From Balneolaceae bacterium (lineage in GTDB: Bacteria > Bacteroidota > Rhodothermia > Balneolales > Balneolaceae), in NCBI GenBank assembly GCA_020832415.1, contig JAFIES010000122.1, positions 1 through 64,000 on the forward strand: a DNA stretch of 64,000 nucleotides, written 5' to 3'. A program made the position numbers and the translations under genes. Position 1 is the first letter of the stretch. Every line of letters begins with the position of its first letter. Under the pieces are notes generated by a model. That model had not been told where the DNA came from. It saw only the letters and a list, made by a program, of their open reading frames with translations, and searched no databases. This document shows positions 37,436 to 47,049 of the stretch, in pieces.

Positions 37436-38722
37436 ATGACTGAAAATGTAGAACCGGTTAAAACCCTGAAAGGTAAACTGGTACCTCCGCCCGATAAATC
37501 GATCTCACACAGATCGGCTCTTTTTGCAGCCATTTCAAATGAAAAGAGTGTGATAAAAAATTATTCACAGGCTGCTGATCCTCAAAGCACACTGGCCTGC
37601 CTTAAACAGCTTGGTGTTGAAATTCATCAGCAAGGTACAGAAGTAACCATTTATGGTGTGGACAGAGATGGATTATTAAAACCGGAGGCTCCATTGGATT
37701 GTGGAAATTCAGGGACTACCATGCGTCTTCTTGCAGGAATTGCAGCCGGAGCCGGAGTAGATTGCAGTATGATTGGAGACGCATCACTTTCAGCCAGAAC
37801 AATGAAGCGTATTATTGCGCCATTGACTGAAATGGGGTGCAATATATCTGGCCGGGATGGAGCGTTTGCCCCTCTGAAAATCGGGCCACACCGGGGAATT
37901 CGCGGTATGAGATATCCGCTGCCTATTGCAAGTGCGCAGTTAAAATCGGCCGTTCTTTTAACGGGGCTCTTTGGTGAGGAGCCAACGGAGATTGTAGAAA
38001 TTGTACTCAGTAGAGATCATACAGAACGCCTGCTCGAATTGAAATCAGAGCCGTTTGGAACGGGTAAAATTATCCGAAGCAGCAGGGGTGATCTGCTTCC
38101 GGCTCAAAATTACACAGTACCGGGCGATTTTTCTGCCGCTGCATTCTGGCTTGTTGCAGGCAGTATACACGATGGGGCTGAAATTGAACTTGAAGGCACA
38201 GGTTTGAACCCAAGCCGGATTGCTGCACTTGAGGTTCTCAATCAAATGGGTGCAAATATCGCTGTCGAAAATCCACGATCAGAAGGAAAAGAGCCGGTTG
38301 CCGACTTAAAGATTAAACCTGCTGACTTAAAAGCAATCGATCTAGATCCGTCACTTGTACCCAACTGCATTGATGAACTCCCCGTGCTGATGGTTGCCAT
38401 GTGTTTTGCTGATGGTACCTCAACCATTACCGGAGCAGAAGAGCTGCGGCATAAAGAGACCGACAGGCTTTCCGCAATGGCAGAAATTTTAAACCGTGCA
38501 GGTGCATCAATAGAAGAGAAAGATGATGGTATGCTGATTCACGGTAATCCCGCATTTACGCCGAAACCGGCAACATTCCCAACCTGGCACGACCACAGAA
38601 TGGCAATGGCAGCAGCTGTTCTCGCAACGCGTTCTGATGGCACATCTCAAATAGAAGATGCAGAGTGTACTGCCATATCCTATCCTGAATTCTGGACACA
38701 TCTGAACCAAATTAGCAGGTAG
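37436..38722 (+). CDS. aroA: 3-phosphoshikimate 1-carboxyvinyltransferase
   Basis: A 428-residue EPSP synthase that joins phosphoenolpyruvate to shikimate 3-phosphate in the shikimate pathway. Motifs: PPDKSISHRSALFAA at the start, LDCGNSGTTMRLLAG (82-96), a central RDHTERLL, and ELRHKETDRLSAM. Length is standard. Glyphosate-site class was not judged. Confidence 0.95.
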   Translation: MTENVEPVKTLKGKLVPPPDKSISHRSALFAAISNEKSVIKNYSQAADPQSTLACLKQLGVEIHQQGTEVTIYGVDRDGLLKPEAPLDCGNSGTTMRLLAGIAAGAGVDCSMIGDASLSARTMKRIIAPLTEMGCNISGRDGAFAPLKIGPHRGIRGMRYPLPIASAQLKSAVLLTGLFGEEPTEIVEIVLSRDHTERLLELKSEPFGTGKIIRSSRGDLLPAQNYTVPGDFSAAAFWLVAGSIHDGAEIELEGTGLNPSRIAALEVLNQMGANIAVENPRSEGKEPVADLKIKPADLKAIDLDPSLVPNCIDELPVLMVAMCFADGTSTITGAEELRHKETDRLSAMAEILNRAGASIEEKDDGMLIHGNPAFTPKPATFPTWHDHRMAMAAAVLATRSDGTSQIEDAECTAISYPEFWTHLNQISR

Positions 38723-38844
38723 ATCCGCAAAACTGGCATCAGTTCACAATTCTGAAATTTATCTATGTCAATACGTCAGTGAAGGGGTGAGCTGCAGATA
38801 GTTGGCACTGAGGTTGCTCTATAGAAGTAAAAATTAAATGAACT

Positions 38845-39276
38845 ATGAGCAATTTCACAATCGACATCGAAAAACAGTTATCAAAACTCGGCAAAGATAT
38901 ACAGCAGTTTGTTGAAAAAATTGCGCCGGCAGAAACAGCGAACGGGCATTTTAGTCCCGACTGCGACATTACAGAGAGCAGCTCAACGTTTTCTGTGATG
39001 ATGGATCTTCCCGGTATGAAGAAAAAGCAGATTAAAATTGAGCTTAAAGACAGAGTGATGACTGTGAGCGGTGAACGTGAACTCTATTTGGAGGATGGCG
39101 AAAAGAGGAAAAAAGCTGAACGAAAATTTGGCTCTTTTTCCCGTTCATTTGCCATTCCGCAAAGTGCAGATGAATCGAGCATAAGTGCAACATTCAGCAA
39201 CGGAGTGCTACATATCTCATTAAATAAAACGGGTGAAGAGGATGAAGAATCCTCAAAATCGATCCCGATTTCATAA
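38845..39276 (+). CDS. Small heat shock protein, Hsp20 family
   Basis: A 143-residue holdase chaperone with an alpha-crystallin domain (about 38-135): FSVMMDLPGMKKKQIKIEL, FGSFSRSFAIPQSAD and SATFSNGVLHISL. The C-terminal IPI motif used in oligomer packing is present (SKSIPIS). It lies 51 bases ahead of dnaK and is probably heat-induced together with it, but no CIRCE-type operator (TTAGCACTC-N9-GAGTGCTAA) is visible. Confidence 0.92.
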   Translation: MSNFTIDIEKQLSKLGKDIQQFVEKIAPAETANGHFSPDCDITESSSTFSVMMDLPGMKKKQIKIELKDRVMTVSGERELYLEDGEKRKKAERKFGSFSRSFAIPQSADESSISATFSNGVLHISLNKTGEEDEESSKSIPIS

Positions 39277-39327
39277 GACATTAAAGAATATAATTAACGA
39301 CAAAAATAACGTTCAAAGGAAACAATT

Positions 39328-41256
39328 ATGGGTAAAATAATAGGAATTGACTTAGGTACCACAAACTCCTGTGTGGCAGTAATGGAGGGAAATGAACCTG
39401 TAGTCATTCAGAATTCAGAAGGCGGCAGAACAACACCATCTGTAGTAGCATTCTCGAAAGACGGAGAGCGGCTTGTTGGCGCACCTGCCAAACGACAGGC
39501 TATCACAAATCCGGAAAAAACCATTTCATCCATCAAGCGATTTATGGGCCGGATGTTTAACGAGGTTAAAGAGGAGACCAGCCAGGTATCATACAATGTT
39601 GTAAAATCAACAGATGATGGCACTGCCCGTGTAAAAATTGACGATCGCAACTACGCACCGCAGGAAATTTCTGCCATGGTTCTGCAAAAAATGAAGCAGA
39701 CAGCAGAAGAGTATCTCGGTGAAAAAGTTACAGAAGCTGTAATTACCGTACCGGCTTATTTTAATGATGCACAGCGTAAAGCCACTCAGGAAGCAGGTAA
39801 AATTGCCGGTCTTGATGTGAAACGAATTATTAACGAACCAACAGCGGCTTCACTGGCTTACGGCCTTGATAAAAAAGATAAAGAGCAGACTATTATCGTT
39901 TATGATCTTGGTGGTGGAACGTTCGACGTATCCGTTCTGGAACTTGGTGATGGCGTTTTTGAAGTAAAATCAACCAGTGGTGATACCCACCTTGGTGGTG
40001 ACGATTTTGACCAAAGGCTCATCAACTTCCTTGCAGATGAATTCAAAAGAGATGAAGGAATTGACCTGCGAAAGGATGCAATGGCTATGCAGCGATTGAA
40101 AGATGCAGCTGAGAAGGCAAAAATTGAGCTCTCAAGTTCACAAAAAACAAATGTGAATCTGCCATTCATTACTGCGACAGACAGCGGACCAAAGCACCTA
40201 AATATCGATGTTACCCGAGCCAAGTTTGAGCAACTGGTTGATGATCTTGTGAAGAGAACCATCACCCCGTGCGAAAAAGCACTCAAAGATGCAGGCCTTG
40301 GAAAAGATGGCATTGACGAGGTAATCCTTGTTGGTGGTTCAACACGAATTCCAAAAATTCAGGAAGTTGTTAAAGAGTTCTTCGGAAAAGAGCCCAGCAA
40401 AGGTGTAAACCCCGATGAAGTGGTAGCCGTTGGAGCTGCAATTCAGGGTGGAGTTATGACCGGAGATGTGGATGATGTGGTACTCCTCGATGTTACTCCG
40501 CTTACCCTTGGTATTGAAACCCTTGGTGGCGTGATGACAAAACTGATTGAGGGTAATACAACGATACCAACTCAAAAAGTTGAAACATTCTCAACCGCAG
40601 CCGACAGCCAGAGCAGTGTGGAGATTCACATTCTGCAGGGTGAGCGCGCGCAGGCAAGAGATAACAGAACGCTTGGCCGGTTTCACCTTGATGGTATTCC
40701 ACCGGCACCAAGAGGCGTGCCTCAGATTGAAGTAAAATTCGATATTGATGCAAACGGTGTGCTCAATGTAAGTGCTAAAGACAAAGGGACCGGCAAAGAG
40801 CAGAGTATTCGAATTGAGTCTTCATCCGGCTTGAGTGATGAGGAGATCAACAAAATGAAGAAAGCTGCCGAAGAGCACGCTGAAGAGGACAAGAAAATCC
40901 GTGAGAAAATCGAAACCCTTAATAAGGCTGATTCTCTCATCTTTTCAACAAGAAAACAGCTTGAAGAGCACAAAGATAAAATCTCGGAAGGGAACATCAC
41001 CAAGATTGAAGAAGCCCTTACCAAGCTTGAAGAGCTCCACAAAGCTGAAAATGTAGAAGGTATCGATCCGGCCATTGAAGAGCTGAACCAGGCCTGGGCT
41101 GCTGCATCGCAGGAGATTTACCAGGCTGCTGAAGCAGAACAACAAGCTGGCGGCGAAACTGCCGATGCTGGTGAAGCATCAGCAAGTAGTGAAGGCAACG
41201 ATGCCGTGGATGCCGACTTTGAAGTTGTTGAGGATGAAGAAGATGATAAAAAGTAG
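39328..41256 (+). CDS. dnaK: Chaperone DnaK (Hsp70)
   Basis: A 642-residue Hsp70 with [42 protein letters not shown], the linker [15 protein letters not shown] and an acidic C-terminal tail. AAAGGA precedes the ATG by eight bases. grpE and dnaJ are not beside it, so the usual partners lie elsewhere. A strong terminator follows. Confidence 0.97.
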   Translation: MGKIIGIDLGTTNSCVAVMEGNEPVVIQNSEGGRTTPSVVAFSKDGERLVGAPAKRQAITNPEKTISSIKRFMGRMFNEVKEETSQVSYNVVKSTDDGTARVKIDDRNYAPQEISAMVLQKMKQTAEEYLGEKVTEAVITVPAYFNDAQRKATQEAGKIAGLDVKRIINEPTAASLAYGLDKKDKEQTIIVYDLGGGTFDVSVLELGDGVFEVKSTSGDTHLGGDDFDQRLINFLADEFKRDEGIDLRKDAMAMQRLKDAAEKAKIELSSSQKTNVNLPFITATDSGPKHLNIDVTRAKFEQLVDDLVKRTITPCEKALKDAGLGKDGIDEVILVGGSTRIPKIQEVVKEFFGKEPSKGVNPDEVVAVGAAIQGGVMTGDVDDVVLLDVTPLTLGIETLGGVMTKLIEGNTTIPTQKVETFSTAADSQSSVEIHILQGERAQARDNRTLGRFHLDGIPPAPRGVPQIEVKFDIDANGVLNVSAKDKGTGKEQSIRIESSSGLSDEEINKMKKAAEEHAEEDKKIREKIETLNKADSLIFSTRKQLEEHKDKISEGNITKIEEALTKLEELHKAENVEGIDPAIEELNQAWAAASQEIYQAAEAEQQAGGETADAGEASASSEGNDAVDADFEVVEDEEDDKK

Positions 41257-41280
41257 ATAGTCATCCGCTTCCAAAATTTG

Positions 41281-41320
41281 AAAGCCTTTCTCCGTAAACC
41301 GGGGAAAGGCTTTTTTTATT
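41281..41320 (+). terminator. Rho-independent terminator after dnaK
   Basis: AAAGCCTTTCTCC pairs with GGGGAAAGGCTTT across a short loop (one non-Watson-Crick position), then a run of T. It reaches into the last codons of the convergent DUF4438 gene and may stop transcription from either side. Confidence 0.85.
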
Positions 41321-42326
41321 GCCGCAAATTAAGCAGGTACTTCAGGTTGGAGTTTTCGTCCATAACAGGTTTAATATTTCCTGAAGGTGAAGTAAACAGT
41401 GTGGTTACTCCCGGGCCATGTCCGGCAACTGTACTGATTCCGTGAGACACCACGCCGATGGTCCATGCCCCTTCTCTGTAAATTCTGCCATGGGCATTAT
41501 CGGCATCCCGAATGGCTACAATGTCGCCGAGGCGCAGAGAATTGAGGTTATAGCGTTCATTCACGCCTTCATCAAACATCTGGATATCGTAATCACCGGA
41601 GTGCACACTATTGCGGCCAAGACCCGACCCCATGATTTTTGCTGGAATAATGTGGGTAACCGGAACCACAAGCTTTCCATCCGCATTGACACCCATTCCG
41701 TTTTCCGTGAATGCATCAAGCAGGGTTGGTGATACATTTCGAATGTAAAGATCTTCGATATTTTGTGTTTCCATACCAAGCCCCACCACTCTGATCTGCA
41801 TGCGGTCGCCGATGTTTAGTACGTCGTACACTTCATCATCAAACTCAACCATCACATTTTCGATGCCACCATGTTTGCCGATTACCTTGCCGGTTTTACC
41901 CTTTGCATCTCCTGAGATAATTCTGACGGAGTTACCAATTTGAGCAAGAATATTGAGTGCCCGCTGGTCATCTCCGTTATTCGTTATGCTTACGGAAGGT
42001 TCAACGTGATCACCAGCCATATGCACCGCTGAATCTCCAACACGGAAATTATAGGTAATACTTCCGGTGCCGGGCAAGGCTCTTGCAGTTCCTTCCGGTG
42101 ATATCCGGTAAGTGGCTGGTGTGATAAACGGTTCGCGGACAAACCCCGTAACGGCCATCTCCACAAGTTGATCCCGGTTTACTTCCAGTGGTGTAAGCCC
42201 CGAATCTGTTTGATGGTTGCTGAGCAGGCTATCTGCTCCGGTAAAAGAAAAAAATAACAGTAGCAGGAGAGTAGAAAACATAACGTTGTTAGTGTTTTTT
42301 GTGAATAATTTTTTGAGACTGTGCAT
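41316..42326 (-). CDS. DUF4438 protein, exported
   Basis: A 336-residue protein with a signal-like start (LLLLLFFSFTGA) and the DUF4438 body: GSITYNFRVGDSAVHMAGDHVEPSVS, GNSVRIISGDAKGKTGKVIGKHGG, and HSGDYDIQMFD. A KOW-like beta segment is seen around GDAKGKTGKV. Function unknown. I place the start at 42326, because the longer frame would run into nadB and add no conserved sequence; an internal ATG at 42281 is also possible. Confidence 0.75.
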   Translation of the reverse strand: MHSLKKLFTKNTNNVMFSTLLLLLFFSFTGADSLLSNHQTDSGLTPLEVNRDQLVEMAVTGFVREPFITPATYRISPEGTARALPGTGSITYNFRVGDSAVHMAGDHVEPSVSITNNGDDQRALNILAQIGNSVRIISGDAKGKTGKVIGKHGGIENVMVEFDDEVYDVLNIGDRMQIRVVGLGMETQNIEDLYIRNVSPTLLDAFTENGMGVNADGKLVVPVTHIIPAKIMGSGLGRNSVHSGDYDIQMFDEGVNERYNLNSLRLGDIVAIRDADNAHGRIYREGAWTIGVVSHGISTVAGHGPGVTTLFTSPSGNIKPVMDENSNLKYLLNLRQ

Positions 42327-42448
42327 ATGATAGCAAAACAAGGAAAATTTTAAAAAAACCACGATCCAGATACCCCGGAAAACCTTTTTGAGTGGTTCTG
42401 ACAAATAAAGATTATATTTGAGCCCCCATTTTAAACAACTCTTCAGTA

Positions 42449-44032
42449 TTGAGCTTCGAAACAATCAAAACAGACTTTCTTATTGCAGGAAGCGGACTTG
42501 CGGGTTTATACGCGGCACTCCATGCATCGCAATATGGTTCGGTAATCCTTGTAACTAAATCGGGCCTTACTCTGAGCAGCAGCCACTGGGCACAGGGCGG
42601 AATAGCAGCTGTGATTGATGCTGATGATAGTTTTGAAAAACATATTTCCGATACACTACAAGCCGGCAGGGGATATTGTAACTCCAAGGCTGTAAAAATT
42701 CTTGTGCAGGAGGGTGCAGAGAGAGTTCAAGAGCTGATTAAATCGGGTATCCCGTTTGACAGAGTGGAGAATTCACTGCAATTAGGTCTCGAAGGGGGGC
42801 ATTCGTCGCGCAGAATTGTGCATGCGGGCGGTGCATCAACGGGAAGGGTATTGGTTGAGTTTTTAATTGAGGAGATCAAAAAAAATGACCGGATCCGGAT
42901 TTTCGAACACGCCTGTATCTATACGCTTTTAAGTAACGACAATCGCTGCCATGGTGCCATGATGAAACTTTACCGGCAGAATAAAACAGTACAGGTTTTA
43001 AGTAAAGCAGTAATATTGGCAACCGGTGGCTATTCAGGGCTTTTTCAGCGCACTACAAATCCTTACACATCATCGGGAGATGGCTTGTGGCTTGCCTACA
43101 ATGCAGGTGCGGTATTAAGAGACCTGGAGTTTGTGCAGTTTCACCCGACGGCTTTTTATAGCCGCAGCCAGGTATTTTTGATCAGCGAGGCGTTGAGAGG
43201 CGAAGGGGCGCGCTTGTATAACGCAGCCGGTGAACGGTTTATGCTGAAATACCCGGAGGCAGAACTTTCGCCAAGAGATGTTGTTTCTGCCGAGATTTTA
43301 AATCAGATCAAAAAACAGGATAAACCATATGTTTACCTTGATGTTACTCACCTTTCTGTGGATGAAGTCAGGCAGAAATTTCCTGAGATCATCAGCCGGA
43401 TTGAACACTGTGGAATTGACATTAGCAATCAGGGGATCCCGGTAGCACCGGCAGCACATTACTGCATTGGTGGGGTGGAAACCGGTTTGCACGGGGAAAC
43501 GTCCACAGAGGGTTTGTTTGCGTGTGGTGAAGTTGCCGTAACGGGTGTACACGGCGCCAATCGTCTTGCCAGTAATTCGCTGCTTGAATGCCTGGTTTTC
43601 AGCAAGAGAGCGGTTGATTATGCGAGCGAAAATTTAAATATAAAGTGGCAGGTGCCTGTGCCTCAAAACGAGCTCTCAATCTCGGAAGATCTGAAACAGC
43701 CATTTTTACTGCAAAAGCAGGTTGTTAGCAAAATGTTGAACCGGTATGCCGGAATCGAGCGCTCCGGTGAGGAGCTGCAGGTAGCCATTCATAAATTACA
43801 CAGTGAGCTGAAATCACCTCTATACAGACAGGGGAATGAGTATTTTTTCATCAGAATGAGAGAAATGCTGCGAATTACCGAGATGATTTTTGAAGCAGCT
43901 CTGCACCGAAATGAAAGTATTGGTGTGCACAAGCGAACAGATTATCCTGAGAAAAACCAGTTCATGCAAACCATTCGTTTTCACAAGTCTGATTCAGAAA
44001 AATTAAAAATCTCAAATAGTGATGTATCCTGA
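42449..44032 (+). CDS. nadB: L-aspartate oxidase
   Basis: A 527-residue FAD enzyme converting aspartate to iminoaspartate, the first step of de novo NAD synthesis. FAD motif IAGSGLAGLYAAL (12-24), SSHWAQGGIAA, and the flavin-site motif HPTAF (about 231-235) and RGEGARL; a C-terminal helical domain. Start TTG; its stop shares a base with the nadC start (TGATG). Confidence 0.95.
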   Translation: MSFETIKTDFLIAGSGLAGLYAALHASQYGSVILVTKSGLTLSSSHWAQGGIAAVIDADDSFEKHISDTLQAGRGYCNSKAVKILVQEGAERVQELIKSGIPFDRVENSLQLGLEGGHSSRRIVHAGGASTGRVLVEFLIEEIKKNDRIRIFEHACIYTLLSNDNRCHGAMMKLYRQNKTVQVLSKAVILATGGYSGLFQRTTNPYTSSGDGLWLAYNAGAVLRDLEFVQFHPTAFYSRSQVFLISEALRGEGARLYNAAGERFMLKYPEAELSPRDVVSAEILNQIKKQDKPYVYLDVTHLSVDEVRQKFPEIISRIEHCGIDISNQGIPVAPAAHYCIGGVETGLHGETSTEGLFACGEVAVTGVHGANRLASNSLLECLVFSKRAVDYASENLNIKWQVPVPQNELSISEDLKQPFLLQKQVVSKMLNRYAGIERSGEELQVAIHKLHSELKSPLYRQGNEYFFIRMREMLRITEMIFEAALHRNESIGVHKRTDYPEKNQFMQTIRFHKSDSEKLKISNSDVS

Positions 44033-44883
44033 TGCTACGGAAGCAAGAAACTGAATCGGCAATGCAAGAAATCATTACCCGGGCCCTGGAAGAAGATATT
44101 GGGCCGGGAGACGTAACCACCGAAGCTGTAATTGATGAAGAAAAACAAGCTAAAGCTGTTTGGATTGCAAAACAGGACGGCGTGATATCCGGCCTGTATA
44201 TTGCAGAACAGGTGTTCAGACGGCTCGATGTGGGTTTGATGTGGACACCGCTGTTTGGTGAGGGTGAGCGCGCAAAATCCGGAGATGTATTGGTGAGATT
44301 TTCCGGCAGGGCCAGGGCCTTGCTTACGGCTGAACGGACAGCCCTGAATATTGTACAGCGGATGTCGGGCATTGCCACGATGACAGCAGCAATGGCAGAA
44401 TTGATTGAGGGCAGTGGAGCCACCATTTTGGATACACGTAAAACCGCACCCGGATTGAGGGAATTTGATAAACTGGCAGTAAAAGCGGGGGGCGGATCAA
44501 ATCATCGATTGGGGTTGTACGACATGGCCATGATCAAAGAAAACCACATTCGGGCGGCTGGATCTATTGCCGAGGCCGTTAGAAAAATCAGAAAACAGCA
44601 CACTTCCATCAAAATAGAAGTAGAAACCACCAACCTGAACGAAGTAGATGAAGCTTTGAGGGCAGGGGCCGATATCATCATGCTCGATAATATGGATCTT
44701 GAAACCATGCGCAAGGCGGTAGAGCGGATAGGAGGAAAAGCCAAAACAGAGGCATCCGGAAATATTACAAACAGTCGGATCAAACAAGTGGCAGAAACCG
44801 GTGTCGATTTTATTTCATCTGGTGCACTTACCCATTCGGTTCAGGCGTTCGATATCAGTCAGCAGATTACAGATATTTTTTAA
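44032..44883 (+). CDS. nadC: Nicotinate-nucleotide diphosphorylase (carboxylating)
   Basis: A 283-residue quinolinate phosphoribosyltransferase, the third step in NAD synthesis. Key stretches EEDIGPGDVTTEAV, RTALNIVQRMSG, DTRKTAPGLR, KAGGGSNHRLGLYDM and ITNSRIKQVAETGVDFIS are present. Overlaps nadB by one base and precedes nadA. Confidence 0.96.
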   Translation: MLRKQETESAMQEIITRALEEDIGPGDVTTEAVIDEEKQAKAVWIAKQDGVISGLYIAEQVFRRLDVGLMWTPLFGEGERAKSGDVLVRFSGRARALLTAERTALNIVQRMSGIATMTAAMAELIEGSGATILDTRKTAPGLREFDKLAVKAGGGSNHRLGLYDMAMIKENHIRAAGSIAEAVRKIRKQHTSIKIEVETTNLNEVDEALRAGADIIMLDNMDLETMRKAVERIGGKAKTEASGNITNSRIKQVAETGVDFISSGALTHSVQAFDISQQITDIF

Positions 44884-44925
44884 TTCGTGAGACCAATTTA
44901 ATTCAAACAAAATAATCAGATACCT

Positions 44926-45876
44926 ATGTACAACCAGGCCACCAAAGAGTTGGTAAACCAAATTGATGCCCTGAAAAAAGAGAAAAATGCCGTGATCCTC
45001 GCGCACAACTACCAGATTGGAGAAGTGCAGGACATTGCTGATTTTGTAGGTGATTCTCTTGAACTATCTCGCAAAGCAGCAACAACCGATGCAGAGGTGA
45101 TTGTGTTTTGCGGCGTTCATTTTATGGCAGAAACGGCCTCTATTATCTCTCCGGATAAAAAAGTGTTGATACCCGACCTTGAAGCAGGTTGTTCGCTGGC
45201 CGACAGTATCACCGCAGAACAGCTTCGCGAATGGAAGGCTGCCCATCCGGGTGCAGTGGTGGTGGCCTATGTGAATACAACAGCTGAAGTGAAATCGGAG
45301 TGTGATTACTGCTGTACATCCTCCAATGCGGTGGGTATTGTTGAAGCGATCCCCGAGGATAAAGAGATCCTCTTTTTGCCGGATCAGTTTCTCGGGGCCT
45401 ATGTGGAAATGATGACCGGCCGGGAGCTTCACATCTGGAAGGGTGCATGCCACGTACACGAGAATATTGGTGAGATCAATCTCGCAGAAAAACAGAAAGA
45501 ATTTCCCGATGCCGAATTTTTGATACACCCGGAATGTGGCTGTTCAACATCGTGTATGATGAAATCAGCCATGTATTTCGATTGTAAGGACGGCCATGTT
45601 TACAGTACCAGTGGTATGCTGAGCCGGGCACGAGAATCAGAGGCAGAAACGTTTGTAGTAGCAACAGAAACAGGTATTCTGCACAGAATGGAAAAAGAAA
45701 ATCCCGGTAAAAAATTCTACGCTGCCAACGAAGATTCAGTGTGTGACTACATGAAAATGATTAACCTCGAAAATGTTCGGGATGCGTTGCTCTACGACCA
45801 GTTTGAGGTGAAAGTGCCCGAAGATCTTGCGAAAAAAGCGTGGCTGCCGATTGAGAGAATGCTTCAAATTTCCTGA
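44926..45876 (+). CDS. nadA: Quinolinate synthase
   Basis: A 316-residue iron-sulfur enzyme that joins iminoaspartate and dihydroxyacetone phosphate. ILAHNYQIGEVQD, IVFCGVHFMAETA, and the cysteines in FCGVHF, CDYCCTSSNA and HPECGCS provide the 4Fe-4S ligands. With nadB and nadC the whole route to nicotinate mononucleotide is encoded in 3.4 kb. Confidence 0.96.
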   Translation: MYNQATKELVNQIDALKKEKNAVILAHNYQIGEVQDIADFVGDSLELSRKAATTDAEVIVFCGVHFMAETASIISPDKKVLIPDLEAGCSLADSITAEQLREWKAAHPGAVVVAYVNTTAEVKSECDYCCTSSNAVGIVEAIPEDKEILFLPDQFLGAYVEMMTGRELHIWKGACHVHENIGEINLAEKQKEFPDAEFLIHPECGCSTSCMMKSAMYFDCKDGHVYSTSGMLSRARESEAETFVVATETGILHRMEKENPGKKFYAANEDSVCDYMKMINLENVRDALLYDQFEVKVPEDLAKKAWLPIERMLQIS

Positions 45877-45903
45877 TTGAGCAAAATCAAACAAAAAATC
45901 TGC

Positions 45904-46908
45904 ATGAAAGTTTTAGGAATAGAAACTTCTTGTGATGAAACCGCAGCATCGGTTATTGCTGATGGAACCATCCGTTCGAATGTGATTGCATCGCAGGCGG
46001 TGCACGAAACGTTTGGTGGCGTGGTACCTGAACTCGCTTCGCGGGCACATCACAAAACGATTTGGCAAACCGTTAGCCAGGCTCTTGATGAAGCATCCGT
46101 AACAGCAGATGATGTTGATGCAATTGCTGTAACCCGGGGCCCCGGACTGATGGGATCTCTGCTTGTCGGGCTGAGTTTTGCCAAAGGGCTTTCGATCTCT
46201 TTTGACAAACCGCTGATCGGTGTTAATCATATCGACGCGCACATGTACGCGAATTTTATCGAGCATGAGGAGGTGTATCCATTTGTGGCACTGATTGTAT
46301 CCGGTGGCCATACGAGACTTGTCTATTCTGATAAACTATTTTCCCACAAATTATTGGGAGATACACGTGATGATGCTGCCGGTGAAGCGTTCGATAAAAT
46401 CGGTAAAATTCTTGGGTTGCCATATCCGGCAGGCCCGGAGGTTGATAAGAGATCGAAAAATGGAAATCCGGATTTTCATGATTTTCCACGATCGATGATT
46501 AAAAAGGGGCTCGACTTTAGTTTTTCCGGGCTAAAAACCAGTGTTCTTTACTATGCACAAGAGATGGGAGAGGAGTTTGTACAGAAGAATCTGGATGATA
46601 TTTGTGCGAGTGTGTCAGCCGCGATTACTGATGTACTCACAGCAAAACTCAGGCGAGCCGTTCAGCAGACAGGCGTAAAAAATGTGATGCTTGCCGGTGG
46701 TGTATCAGCCAATTCCATGCTGAGAAGCAAAATGGAAGACTTATCAAAAAAAATGAATCTTCATTTGATGATACCTTCCATTCAGTATTGTACTGATAAT
46801 GCAGCAATGATTGCAAAAACAGGCCAGCTTAAAGCACGCGAGGGCTTATTCGATTCTCTTGAAATTAAACCATTTGCACGTTTAGACTTCCTGAAAGAAA
46901 GCAGTTAA
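45904..46908 (+). CDS. tsaD: tRNA threonylcarbamoyltransferase TsaD
   Basis: The catalytic partner of TsaE in t6A formation (ASKHA fold). MKVLGIETSCDETAAS at the start, HHKTIWQ metal ligands, RGPGLMGSLLVG, NHIDAHMYAN, and SGGHTRLV. I use the ATG at 45904, which gives the usual family start; an upstream in-frame TTG at 45877 abuts the nadA stop and would add nine residues. Confidence 0.95.
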   Translation: MKVLGIETSCDETAASVIADGTIRSNVIASQAVHETFGGVVPELASRAHHKTIWQTVSQALDEASVTADDVDAIAVTRGPGLMGSLLVGLSFAKGLSISFDKPLIGVNHIDAHMYANFIEHEEVYPFVALIVSGGHTRLVYSDKLFSHKLLGDTRDDAAGEAFDKIGKILGLPYPAGPEVDKRSKNGNPDFHDFPRSMIKKGLDFSFSGLKTSVLYYAQEMGEEFVQKNLDDICASVSAAITDVLTAKLRRAVQQTGVKNVMLAGGVSANSMLRSKMEDLSKKMNLHLMIPSIQYCTDNAAMIAKTGQLKAREGLFDSLEIKPFARLDFLKESS

Positions 46909-47049
46909 TTGCCTGTTTTTTGTGGAAACCATCTTGGATCTGAAAAAAATCAACATAGTAAAATTTCTTTTTTTAATATTCTGAAAGATGAACTTCGTTG
47001 AAGAATACGGAGTTACAAATAGTACAGAGTTTTATTACCCTAACTGATT

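Noticed and set aside
38723-38844. CIRCE or other heat-shock operator before hsp20-dnaK
   Set aside because: A half-like TTGGCACT exists at about 38799, but there is no matching second arm.
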